From positions 1-13,921 of the forward strand of contig JBFXAN010000163.1 of assembly GCA_050184225.1 (NCBI GenBank): DNA of 13,921 nucleotides. The letters are read 5' to 3'. How positions within the stretch are numbered: the stretch's first letter is position 1; each line of letters starts with the position of its first letter. The translations under genes and the position numbers were made by a program. This DNA comes from JBFXAN01 sp050184225 (lineage in GTDB: Bacteria > Chloroflexota > Dehalococcoidia > CAUJGQ01). The notes beneath the pieces were generated by a model that saw nothing but the letters and a program-made list of their open reading frames with translations, was not told the DNA's origin and ran no database searches. Below are positions 7,137 through 13,921 of this stretch, piece after piece.

Positions 7137-8369
7137 TTACGCGGATGTGCTTGCGTCTGCACCGGCAAGTTCGTTGAGGATCTCCCGCGTGTGCTCACCC
7201 AGCTTCGGCGCCGGGTGGCGCAGCACCCAAGGTGTCGCGCTGAGCAGGTACGGCGCACCAGGCATCACCGGAGCACGTGTAGCTTGGTTCGGTATTGGAA
7301 TCTCTGTGAAGAATGCGCGGTCCCACCAGTGCAGGTCATCAAGGGTTTCTTCCGGCGCGCGCACCACGCCCCATGCCTGGTCGCGCTCCTGTCCGCCGCG
7401 GTAAACCTGTTCGGCGTCGTTTATGGCGATGAACTCTTTCACCGCGTGCATGATCTCCTTGGCCTCTGATGAACCGCGCCCCGGTTGACGTGCCTGTGGA
7501 CTGTCAAAGCGTGTCTCGCCGAACTGTGCACCGAGACCGCGCTCCTGGAACCAGAGCTTAATCTTCGCCCAGCTCGTGTTGTCTCGACCGACGCCGAAGA
7601 TGAGGACATCCCGCCCGTCGCGTGCCCGGTAGATCCAACGCTCGGTCCGTGCCACCGAGGCATGTCGCCCAGTTTGGCGCAGTATGTTCTGGCGGCGATA
7701 GAGCCAGTACGGCATCCCGATTTCAGTCATACCCGCCAGCGCCTCGTGCATCGAGCAGTCGATGTACTGACCTTCCCCAGTCCGATCGCGGTGGAGGAGA
7801 GCGGCGAGGATGCCTAATACCGCGAAGTGTGCGGCCGTGTTATAGCCATGGTCGCCGTGGGGATAGATTGGCGGCGCGTCGGGCGCATCGTCGGGGTCAT
7901 AGCCGCACATGTTCATCTGCCCGCCCAGCGCGAGCGCCACCATGTCAGACGACTGGTAGGTGGACCACGGTCCGCCCTGACCGAATGGCGTGATCGAACA
8001 CATAATTAGGTCGGGCCGTTCCGCACGAAGCTTCTCGAAACCGAGGCCGAGCCTATCCATATACCCGACTGGGCATGCTTCGATGACGATGTCAGCCGTG
8101 GTGACAAGCCGACAGATGGTCTCGCGGTCCTGCGGGCGTGCATCAAGGTCGAGCACCACCGACCGCTTGTTCGTGTTGTAATACCAGAAGTTGAGCGAAC
8201 CATCAGGGTCGGGGCGATCACCCGCAAACGGACCGATTGACCTAGCTATGGAACCGGCGGCCGGCTCCACCTTGATCACATCGGCGCCCATGTCTGCCAA
8301 CAACTTGCCCGCGTACTGGCCAAGTTCGTCGCACAACTCGATTACACGCAGTTCGGCGAGTGGACCCAT
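7137..8369 (-). CDS. CaiB/BaiF (family III) CoA-transferase, subunit without canonical catalytic Asp
   Basis: The 410-residue protein has family III CoA-transferase marks: LAELRVIELCDELGQYAGKL near 4-23, MGADVIKVEP near 27-36, NTNKRSVVLDL near 65-75, SITPFGQGGPW near 125-135, RTGEGQYIDCSMHE near 196-209 and the C-terminal LGEHTREILNEL. When aligned without gaps back from the TGEG motif, Tyr176 occupies the place of the catalytic Asp (Asp169 of formyl-CoA transferase); Asp173 lies three residues earlier and could serve only if the alignment has a gap. It starts 24 nt after the stop of 8394-9668, which has the canonical Asp, with a strong AGGAGGT (8374-8380) 4 nt before ATG. I infer a heteromer of the two, as is known for benzylsuccinate CoA-transferase BbsE/BbsF. 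It resembles the first domain of the fused protein at 1-2159. Substrate unknown. Confidence 0.92.
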   Translation of the reverse strand: MGPLAELRVIELCDELGQYAGKLLADMGADVIKVEPAAGSIARSIGPFAGDRPDPDGSLNFWYYNTNKRSVVLDLDARPQDRETICRLVTTADIVIEACPVGYMDRLGLGFEKLRAERPDLIMCSITPFGQGGPWSTYQSSDMVALALGGQMNMCGYDPDDAPDAPPIYPHGDHGYNTAAHFAVLGILAALLHRDRTGEGQYIDCSMHEALAGMTEIGMPYWLYRRQNILRQTGRHASVARTERWIYRARDGRDVLIFGVGRDNTSWAKIKLWFQERGLGAQFGETRFDSPQARQPGRGSSEAKEIMHAVKEFIAINDAEQVYRGGQERDQAWGVVRAPEETLDDLHWWDRAFFTEIPIPNQATRAPVMPGAPYLLSATPWVLRHPAPKLGEHTREILNELAGADASTSA

Positions 8370-8393
8370 TCGGACCTCCTGAGACGCATTGGG

Positions 8394-9668
8394 CTACATG
8401 AAGACGCCGGCCGATTCGAGTTCGATGAACTCGTCGTCGGTGATGCCGACGACCTCACGCATCACTTCATATGTGTGCTCGCCGAGGATCGGAGCGGCAC
8501 TGCGCAACCGTGCGGGTGTGCGGCTCAGAATCGGTGCAAGTCCATCGAAGACGCCTGGTCCGATTTCCTCATGCGCCGCCTCATGCCACCAGCCACGTGC
8601 CTTAAGTTGCAGGTCGTGCTCAAATTTGTCCTCCGGTTTCTGGCAGACGCCTGCAGGCACTCCCGCCGCCTGAAGGATGCGCATCGCCCCGTAGTCATCC
8701 TGGCCGCTGGTCCACGCCTCGATCCGGCGGTCCAACTCCTCGGTGTGAGCGGACCGGCCGTCGGTGGTCTCGTAGCGAGCATCCAAGGCCCAGGACGGTT
8801 CGCCCATCGCTCGCACGAGCGCCTGCCATTCCGCATCGTTGCGGACGGTGATCGCGATCCATCGATCGTCCCCGGCGCAGCGGTAGGTATTGTGCGGTGC
8901 GTATGGCACCAGTCCGGAGCGATTACCGGGGGGCATTCCCGGCCGCCGCCAGCCCCGACCGTTTACCGTGAAGTCCAGCACCGCCGGACCAGCTAGCACC
9001 ATCCCGGTCTCGATCTGCGAAATGTCAATGTGCTGCCCCTCACCGGTGTGATTACGGTGATGGAGCGCCATCATCACCGCTATCGCAGCATAGTAGCCGG
9101 CGGTGTGATCGAGATAGCTAAATCCCCAGCCCGCGGGGGGAAGGTCGGGTAGGCCCGACATGAGCGTCAAGCCGGAGAGCGCCTGCGCCGTCGGTCCCCA
9201 GGTGCCGTAATCGCGGTCGCGTCCGCTGTGGCCGAACCCGGAGATCGAGCAGTAGACGATCCGCCGGTTGATCTCCTGCAGTTGCGGATAATCAAGTCCC
9301 CATGACTCCATCACCCGGCTGGAGAAGTTCTCGATCACCACATCGCACGAGGCGATCAGACGCCTAAGCACCTCCATGCCCATTGGATGGCGGGCGTTCA
9401 GTAGGACGCTCTTCTTATTGCGATTGAAGTAGTTGAACATACCCGAGTTGTTTGCTGTCGGCTGCTCGCCCACGATCGGCGGCGCGCGGCGGATCGCATC
9501 GAGCGCCTGACCGTGCTCGACCCGGATCACTTCCGCGCCGAAATCGGCGAGCACACGGGTGGCGGTGGGGCCGGCAACGATCCAGGACAGGTCACAGACC
9601 CGAACGCCTTCCAACGGGAGCTGGCGTTGAGTGTCGATCGATTCCAGAGTCAACCTCTTGCCTCGCAC
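8394..9668 (-). CDS. CaiB/BaiF (family III) CoA-transferase, catalytic-type subunit
   Basis: The protein (424 residues from GTG 9666-9668) is a family III CoA-transferase that makes acyl-CoA from a free acid and a CoA donor. It shows LEGVRVCDLSWIVAGPTATR near 19-38, DFGAEVIRVEHG near 42-53, NRNKKSVLLNARHP near 82-95, SISGFGHSG near 141-149 and HTGEGQHIDISQIE near 207-220. Asp187 in YLDHTAG matches the catalytic Asp of the family. The start is uncertain: GTG 9668 directly follows an in-frame TAA and has no good Shine-Dalgarno, whereas TTG 9651-9653 has GAGG 7 nt upstream; both keep the whole domain. It follows the binding-protein gene after 94 nt and precedes the partner CoA-transferase by 24 nt, linking uptake to CoA activation. 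It resembles the second domain of the fused protein at 1-2159. Confidence 0.92.
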   Translation of the reverse strand: MRGKRLTLESIDTQRQLPLEGVRVCDLSWIVAGPTATRVLADFGAEVIRVEHGQALDAIRRAPPIVGEQPTANNSGMFNYFNRNKKSVLLNARHPMGMEVLRRLIASCDVVIENFSSRVMESWGLDYPQLQEINRRIVYCSISGFGHSGRDRDYGTWGPTAQALSGLTLMSGLPDLPPAGWGFSYLDHTAGYYAAIAVMMALHHRNHTGEGQHIDISQIETGMVLAGPAVLDFTVNGRGWRRPGMPPGNRSGLVPYAPHNTYRCAGDDRWIAITVRNDAEWQALVRAMGEPSWALDARYETTDGRSAHTEELDRRIEAWTSGQDDYGAMRILQAAGVPAGVCQKPEDKFEHDLQLKARGWWHEAAHEEIGPGVFDGLAPILSRTPARLRSAAPILGEHTYEVMREVVGITDDEFIELESAGVFM

Positions 9669-9681
9669 TTACTCGCACTTA
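9662..9681. repeat. 10-bp tandem duplication at a start codon
   Basis: CTCGCACTTA occurs twice, at 9662-9671 and 9672-9681. On the minus strand each copy reads TAAGTGCGAG, so each carries a TAA and a GTG. The downstream GTG is the first possible start of the CoA-transferase at 8394-9668; the other is 10 nt away and out of frame. Confidence 0.6.
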
Positions 9682-9762
9682 ATTGATTGCGACTCGATCC
9701 GATGCCGACCGGAAGCGCGGCCATCCGCCAATCTGCCGAGTTCGATGATGATCCAGGCATTC

Positions 9763-11709
9763 CTAGACCAGCTTGCCACCGCGACCGTCCGGGGCGTCCG
9801 GGCGAATCCAGACATTGCGCCAGTTCGAGCCGCCGAAGTAGGAGAGAAAGCCGTAGGTGCTATTGTTGATGCCCGTGGTCCACGGCTGCGAGAGCGTGCA
9901 TCCCTGCGTCCAGCAGATCCACAGGTAGGTCACCTGGTCGTATGTCCGCTGAAGCATCTGCTGAGTGAGCTTGAGAGAGTCATCCGGGCTAGTGGACGTG
10001 CGGATCCTGTCGAGCAGTGTTTTCAGTTCGGGGTCGTCTGCGCCGCCGGGGCTTGTCGCCGCTCCCGGATAGAGCAACGGTGCCGCCTGAGTATCCACGT
10101 CGTAGCCGATATAGCTGAACGGTTGGATCATCTCCTTGTACGATCGGTTCAGCGTGTCGGCTCGGTGAACTAACGTGTCTTTGGCGTTGATCTTGAGGTT
10201 CACCTTCAAGATGTCGCGCCAGTACTGACCGACGGCAGTGTAGATATTGAAGAAGACACCGGATGCCGGTGCGGGTACTACCAGTTCGACCTCGAACCCG
10301 TTGGCATAGCCCGCTTCGGTGAGCAGCTTCTTTGCTTCCTGCGGGTTGAACTGGTAGTACGGTCCGTACTCTGACAGGTCCGGGGGCAGTTCCCGCCCCT
10401 GCAGATCATAAGGTACGGGGGAACCTCCCGGCACCCCGGCCCCAGCCAACACGTTCTTTATGAGACCTTCACGGTCGATCGCCATCGACAACGCCCGGCG
10501 CACACGAACGTCCTGGAACATCGGGTTACTGTAATTCCAGGCAATCCAGGTTGGTGTGCCGGCCCAGGTGGTGTTGACCACCACCTGCGAGTTGGGTGCT
10601 GCCTTGAGCACCTCGTCCAGGATTGGCGGGTCGAGGAAGGTGATGTTGTATTCGTCAATCTTGCCGGCGATGAAGGCGGCTTTGGTATCGGCGTCGGAGG
10701 CGTGATAGATGAAGCTCATCTTGTCGGCGAAGGGCAGCTTGATGCTTCGGTACTTTTCCGCCATCCAATCCGGCCGGCCAAAGTACTCCGGGTGACGCTC
10801 GGCTTCCAACTTGTCCTGGTATTTGGAGTAGGTGACCATGAATGCGCCGGTGCCGATCGGCCGCGTCTTGAACAGGTCCTGGTTCTCCACATGCTCCCGC
10901 GCGAGCAGATTGTAATACGGCAGTTCGACCGTTGACCTGAATGTGAGCGACGGCTCCTTCAGGTCGAACCGGACGGTCGTCTTGTCCGGCGCCGTCACCT
11001 TGTCTACGCCTCGCAGTGGCGTGTTCCAGATGCTGTTCTTGATGTACTGCTCGAAGGAATAGACAACATCCTCCGCTGTGGCGGCGCGGCCGTTGACCGG
11101 CGGGATGTTGTGAAACGTGATGTTGTCCGGGATCTGGAACGTCCAGACCGTGTAATCGGCGTTGTGCTCAACGTTGGTGGCGAGGTCCGGTTCCTGGGCG
11201 ATGGTCTCGAGGTTGAGTCCCTCGTGAATCGCGTGATGCATCAAACCGTTCATGAACGCCTGGCCGATCGGGCCGCCGGTGCTCTTGAGAAAGTCCCAAT
11301 CCGGGAATGGCCCGTAACCGCGGACGATGTGACCACCAACCGCCACCGGCGCCGCGTAGTTGTGCCGGCGGAAGTTGTACTTATAGACGTAGGGATACTT
11401 CTGCAACCCCGCCGGCACCTCGGCATCGGCGACGCCCGCCGCATACGGAGGCGTGAGCGTCGTATCCTTCCATTCGCCGCTCGATCCGCCGGCAGCGCCT
11501 GCCTGACCGTTTTGGCTGTCGCCCCCGGAACCACCGCCGTCGCCGCTGCAGGCGGCGAGGAACTGCGTGAGCGCCGCCGAACCGCCCAGCGCGAGGATCG
11601 TACTGCCTTTGAGCACTGACTGGCGGGAGAGCCGTCGCCGCCAGATTCTTCGCGTCCGCTCGCGGAAGATCGCCGCTGCTTCGTCCATCGGTTGAGTCGT
11701 GCGTGTCAT
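9763..11709 (-). CDS. ABC transporter solute-binding lipoprotein, family 5 (Dpp/Opp type)
   Basis: The 648-residue protein is an extracytoplasmic solute-binding protein of the dipeptide/oligopeptide/nickel family, which often binds non-peptide solutes too. The N-terminus has a long basic region, a Tat-like stretch RRRLSRQSVLKG near 24-35, a hydrophobic segment and lipobox LAAC with Cys54, followed by a Gly/Ser-rich linker to about residue 80. SBP_bac_5 marks include NITFHNIPPVNGRAATAEDV (the conserved 'TAEDV' region), RALSMAIDREGLIKNVLAG and LLTEAGYANGFEVELVVPAP. The length exceeds the usual 500-600, mainly at the N-terminus. An upstream in-frame GTG (11725-11727) is rejected because AAGGAG (11717-11722) lies 7 nt before ATG 11707-11709. 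It follows the DppC gene by 77 nt. The protein probably sits outside the membrane, lipid-anchored. The ligand is unknown; the neighbouring CoA-transferases suggest a carboxylate (inference). Confidence 0.93.
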   Translation of the reverse strand: MTRTTQPMDEAAAIFRERTRRIWRRRLSRQSVLKGSTILALGGSAALTQFLAACSGDGGGSGGDSQNGQAGAAGGSSGEWKDTTLTPPYAAGVADAEVPAGLQKYPYVYKYNFRRHNYAAPVAVGGHIVRGYGPFPDWDFLKSTGGPIGQAFMNGLMHHAIHEGLNLETIAQEPDLATNVEHNADYTVWTFQIPDNITFHNIPPVNGRAATAEDVVYSFEQYIKNSIWNTPLRGVDKVTAPDKTTVRFDLKEPSLTFRSTVELPYYNLLAREHVENQDLFKTRPIGTGAFMVTYSKYQDKLEAERHPEYFGRPDWMAEKYRSIKLPFADKMSFIYHASDADTKAAFIAGKIDEYNITFLDPPILDEVLKAAPNSQVVVNTTWAGTPTWIAWNYSNPMFQDVRVRRALSMAIDREGLIKNVLAGAGVPGGSPVPYDLQGRELPPDLSEYGPYYQFNPQEAKKLLTEAGYANGFEVELVVPAPASGVFFNIYTAVGQYWRDILKVNLKINAKDTLVHRADTLNRSYKEMIQPFSYIGYDVDTQAAPLLYPGAATSPGGADDPELKTLLDRIRTSTSPDDSLKLTQQMLQRTYDQVTYLWICWTQGCTLSQPWTTGINNSTYGFLSYFGGSNWRNVWIRPDAPDGRGGKLV

Positions 11710-11716
11710 CGGGATG

Positions 11717-11722
11717 CTCCTT
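11717..11722 (-). promoter_or_regulatory. Ribosome binding site fixing the start of the solute-binding protein
   Basis: AAGGAG on the minus strand ends 7 nt before ATG 11707-11709. It lies inside the reading frame of the longer GTG-started version, which makes the shorter 648-residue protein the better call. Confidence 0.7.
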
Positions 11723-11786
11723 TGCACCGGTCATTCGTCGCAAGCGCCGAACCGGAACGACCGGTCGAGCGAGGCGAGGAACTAAG

Positions 11787-12680
11787 CTAAAGACGGAGAC
11801 GTGGGTCCAGCACGTCGCGCAGCATGTCGCCGAGCAGGTTGTAGCTAAGTACTGTCAGGCTGATCGCCAGTCCCGGAGCGACGGCAAGCCACGGGGCTCC
11901 CACCATATAAGTCTGCACCGAGGCGTTCAGCATCGAGCCCCAATCCGGATAGGTGGCGTTGATCACGCCGAGGAAGCTGAGCGCCGCTAGCAGCAGCAGG
12001 TTCGCCCCGGCGGAGAGGCTGAAGAGAATGATCATCAACGGGGCGACGTTCGGCAGAATGTGCCGAAGCAGGACGCGGAGATGACTGCCGCCCAGCGTGC
12101 GCGCCGCCTCGATATACTGCGCCTCGCGCACGCCGAGTGTCGCCGAGCGCAGCACGCGGGCGCCGCTCGGCGCGGTGAGCACGACCAGCATCGCCATCGT
12201 CCAGCCGAGGCTGCCGCTGAACACGGCCGCGACCACCATGAGTACGACCAGCCCCGGCATCGCCTGCACGGCATCAGCGAACCGCTGAATCAACAGATCA
12301 AAAGCGCCGAGCAGATAGCCGGAGAGCACGCCGATGATCGTCGCCAGCGTGACGCCGCCGATCGTCGCGATCAGGCTGATCGTCAGCGTCAGCCGGCCCC
12401 CATACAGCAACCGGCTGAAGACATCCTGGCCGACCTGGTCGGTCCCCAGCAGATGCGCTGCGCTGGGACCTTCCAGACGCGGCCCTGCGAACACTTGGTT
12501 CCAGGAGTAGGGAGCGATTGCCGGTGCGAAGAGACAGAGCAGCCAGATCGCCGCCAGCAACGCCAGCGCGACGACACCGAGCGGCTTCTGCCGCGCGCGG
12601 CGGAGCAGTGTCCCTCCCCAGGAACGCCGGACGGGCACGGCCTGGTCGAGGATCAGCGCCTGTGTCTCATCACGTACCAT
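11787..12680 (-). CDS. ABC transporter permease, DppC/OppC type
   Basis: The 297-residue inner-membrane permease forms the translocation channel with the DppB-type partner. A cytoplasmic N-terminus is followed by a first hydrophobic segment near 33-57, the DppC/OppC hallmark HLLGTDQVGQDVFSRLLYGG near 76-95, and further hydrophobic segments near 98-126, 143-170, 212-240 and 262-283. The EAA loop that docks on the ATPase is YIEAARTLGG at 189-198, continuing to HILPN at 207-211. The C-terminal DVLDPRLR is typical. The start is ATG with GGAGG (12691-12695) 10 nt upstream; the gap after the DppB gene is 22 nt, so the two are co-transcribed. No ATPase partner gene lies in the window. Substrate is set mainly by the binding protein and remains unknown. 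Confidence 0.95.
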   Translation of the reverse strand: MVRDETQALILDQAVPVRRSWGGTLLRRARQKPLGVVALALLAAIWLLCLFAPAIAPYSWNQVFAGPRLEGPSAAHLLGTDQVGQDVFSRLLYGGRLTLTISLIATIGGVTLATIIGVLSGYLLGAFDLLIQRFADAVQAMPGLVVLMVVAAVFSGSLGWTMAMLVVLTAPSGARVLRSATLGVREAQYIEAARTLGGSHLRVLLRHILPNVAPLMIILFSLSAGANLLLLAALSFLGVINATYPDWGSMLNASVQTYMVGAPWLAVAPGLAISLTVLSYNLLGDMLRDVLDPRLRL

Positions 12681-12702
12681 CGAGCTTCAGCCTCCGAGAC
12701 GC

Positions 12703-13662
12703 TCATCCATACCGGATGCGCGGGTCGAGCACCGAATACACCAGGTCGGTAAGCAGGTTTCCGACCATGAGCGCGGTTGAGAAGATGAGAACGTTTGTCT
12801 GTACCTGCGGATAGTCCCGCTGGCTAATCGCCTGCAATGTCAGCAACCCGACCCCGCGTAGGGTGAATAGGCTCTCAACGATCACCGCACCGCCGATCAA
12901 CACCGTGAGCTGCGCTCCGATAATTGTGACCACCGGCAGGAGAGCGTTTCTCAGTGCGTGCCGGACGATCACCGAGCGACTGGTCAGACCTTTGGCGTGC
13001 GCCGTCCGGATGAAGTCCTGCCGCCAGACCTCGAGCATCGTGGTTCGCGTCAAGCGCATGATCACGGCGCCGGTCGACAGCGAAAGAATGAACGCCGGAA
13101 TCACAAACTGCTCGAGGTTGGTAAGCGGGTCCGAGAAGAGCGGGTAGCTTCCCTTAGGGAATGCATAGTGGAATTGGCGACTGGCGACGACGATCACGAT
13201 AATGCCCAGCCAGAAGTTCGGGATCGCCAGACCTGCAATCGCCACAACTCGTCCGATATAGTCCAGTGGCCCGTCCTGGCGCAGAGCGGACACCACTCCA
13301 ATAGGCACGCCGATAGCCACAGCGAATGTGATTGCGAGTAGTCCCAGCTCGGCAGTGGTGGGAAGGCGCTCAACGAACGCGGAGAATGTGCCCTGCTTTG
13401 AGACATAGCTCGTGCCCAGATTCCCCTGGACAAGGTTCACCAGATATCGACCGTATTGCTCGGGGATTGAGCCGGACAACCCCATATCGCGGCGGATCGC
13501 CTCTAACTGATCGGTCGAAATTACCGTAGTGCCGCTTGTGGAGGTGATCTGGGCAAGCAGGGCGTCACCTGGGATCAGACGGAGCAGACCGAAGGTAAGC
13601 GTCGCAACGAGCAACACTGTCGGCACCATGAGCAGGAGCCGCCGAATGATGTACGTCTGCAT
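12703..13662 (-). CDS. ABC transporter permease, DppB/OppB type
   Basis: The 319-residue inner-membrane permease pairs with the DppC-type protein. It has the usual N-terminus IIRRLLLMVPTVLLVATLTF near 5-24, RLIPGDALL near 28-36, the periplasmic QYGRYLVNLVQGNLGTSYVS near 69-88 and hydrophobic segments near 103-126, 138-160, 187-205, 240-265 and 290-312. The EAA-loop region is FIRTAHAKGLTSRSVIVRHA near 217-236, followed by LRNALLPVVT. DPRIRYG at the C-terminus is typical. The ATG (13660-13662) has only a weak GGTGA just upstream. The preceding cyclase-family gene ends 93 nt upstream, and that gap contains an 8-4-8 inverted repeat, so a regulatory step may separate the two genes. Confidence 0.95.
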   Translation of the reverse strand: MQTYIIRRLLLMVPTVLLVATLTFGLLRLIPGDALLAQITSTSGTTVISTDQLEAIRRDMGLSGSIPEQYGRYLVNLVQGNLGTSYVSKQGTFSAFVERLPTTAELGLLAITFAVAIGVPIGVVSALRQDGPLDYIGRVVAIAGLAIPNFWLGIIVIVVASRQFHYAFPKGSYPLFSDPLTNLEQFVIPAFILSLSTGAVIMRLTRTTMLEVWRQDFIRTAHAKGLTSRSVIVRHALRNALLPVVTIIGAQLTVLIGGAVIVESLFTLRGVGLLTLQAISQRDYPQVQTNVLIFSTALMVGNLLTDLVYSVLDPRIRYG

Positions 13663-13672
13663 TGGTCACCAG

Positions 13673-13692
13673 CAATCAGATATCTCTGATTG
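13673..13692. repeat. Perfect 8-4-8 inverted repeat, candidate operator or leader hairpin
   Basis: CAATCAGA (13673-13680) and TCTGATTG (13685-13692) are exact reverse complements around a TATC spacer. The repeat is only 10-30 nt upstream of the DppB-type ATG. It is AT-rich compared with its surroundings and lacks a T-run, so it does not look like a terminator. A DNA operator, or a hairpin near the ribosome binding site, are the likely readings. Confidence 0.55.
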
Positions 13693-13755
13693 GAGAACAG
13701 CCCGGCGATAGAGGTCACACACCGGACGGAAGAGTTCTACGCATCCTGAACAGAG

Positions 13756-13921
13756 TTAGAAGAGCGCAATCGGGTTGACTGCCGAGCCCGTGGCCGACGA
13801 CAGCCGCAACGGCGCAATCGTAAGCAGAAATGCCCAGCGCCCACGGTCCTGGCAGACTTGTGTGACATCCTCAAGTTGCGCATAGTCCATCAGATGCAGG
13901 CCCATGTAGACGATCGCGCCT
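13756..13921 (-). CDS. Cyclase-family (PF04199-like) metal-dependent hydrolase, C-terminal fragment
   Basis: The frame enters from the window edge and ends at TAA 13756-13758, giving the last 54 residues. The stretch WAFLLTIAPLRLSSATGSAV followed by NPIALF matches the C-terminal signature of the cyclase/kynurenine-formamidase-like family, in which an 'aPL...G.tGSPvNPiA' ending is typical. The metal-binding His/Asp motif of this family lies in the N-terminal half and is outside the window, so the assignment rests on the C-terminal signature only. Members hydrolyse amides, lactones or ring compounds. It is transcribed in the same direction as the ABC transporter genes and ends 93 nt before the DppB-type gene, so it may belong to the same catabolic unit. 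Only the 5' part is missing because of the window edge. Confidence 0.75.
   Translation of the reverse strand, partial: GAIVYMGLHLMDYAQLEDVTQVCQDRGRWAFLLTIAPLRLSSATGSAVNPIALF

Noticed and set aside
7839..7856. Asp173 of the product of 7137-8369 as the family III catalytic Asp
   Set aside because: It is three residues before the canonical position in a gapless alignment from the TGEG motif. I keep it only as an alternative, because a small gap could bring it into place.
12060..12752. Plus-strand open frame of 230 codons across the two permease genes
   Set aside because: It runs antisense over the end of DppB and most of DppC, is rich in Arg, Gln, His and Asp with no domain, and both permeases are unmistakable on the other strand.

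Overview
The window is high-GC bacterial DNA in which every gene I can support lies on the minus strand, so transcription runs from high to low coordinates. Gene content is catabolic: a peptide-type ABC importer, CaiB/BaiF (family III) CoA-transferases, acyl-CoA dehydrogenases and a thiamine-diphosphate 2-oxoacid dehydrogenase E1. The long, Gly/Ser-rich, Tat-like lipoprotein signal on the binding protein and the density of CoA-transferases remind me of Thermomicrobia-type Chloroflexota (Sphaerobacter relatives) or a high-GC actinobacterium. This is an impression from the proteins, not a proof. No mobile element, RNA gene, CRISPR array or pseudogene is visible.

Layout in order of transcription. 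(1) 13921-13756: C-terminal end of a cyclase-family metal-dependent hydrolase. (2) 13662-9763: DppB-type permease, DppC-type permease and a 648-residue family-5 solute-binding lipoprotein. No ATPase gene is present in the window. (3) 9668-7137: two family III CoA-transferases separated by 24 nt, one with and one without the canonical catalytic Asp. (4) A 309-nt gap that probably holds a promoter. (5) 6827-2352: two acyl-CoA dehydrogenases, then E1 alpha and E1 beta with a TAATG stop/start overlap. (6) A 192-nt gap, then a very large open frame (2159 to beyond position 1) encoding two CoA-transferase domains fused in one chain. It has no stop inside the window, so a search for closed ORFs would miss it.

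The most interesting pattern is asymmetry inside pairs. The two adjacent CoA-transferase genes and the two halves of the fused protein each combine one domain having the canonical Asp (DxxxG) with one lacking it. The two acyl-CoA dehydrogenases likewise look like a catalytic and a non-catalytic partner. I infer an uptake, CoA-activation and dehydrogenation route for an unknown carboxylic acid: the ABC system imports the acid, a heteromeric CoA-transferase makes the thioester, a heteromeric acyl-CoA dehydrogenase desaturates it, and the E1 pair handles a later 2-oxo or diketone-like intermediate. The substrate cannot be read from the sequence.
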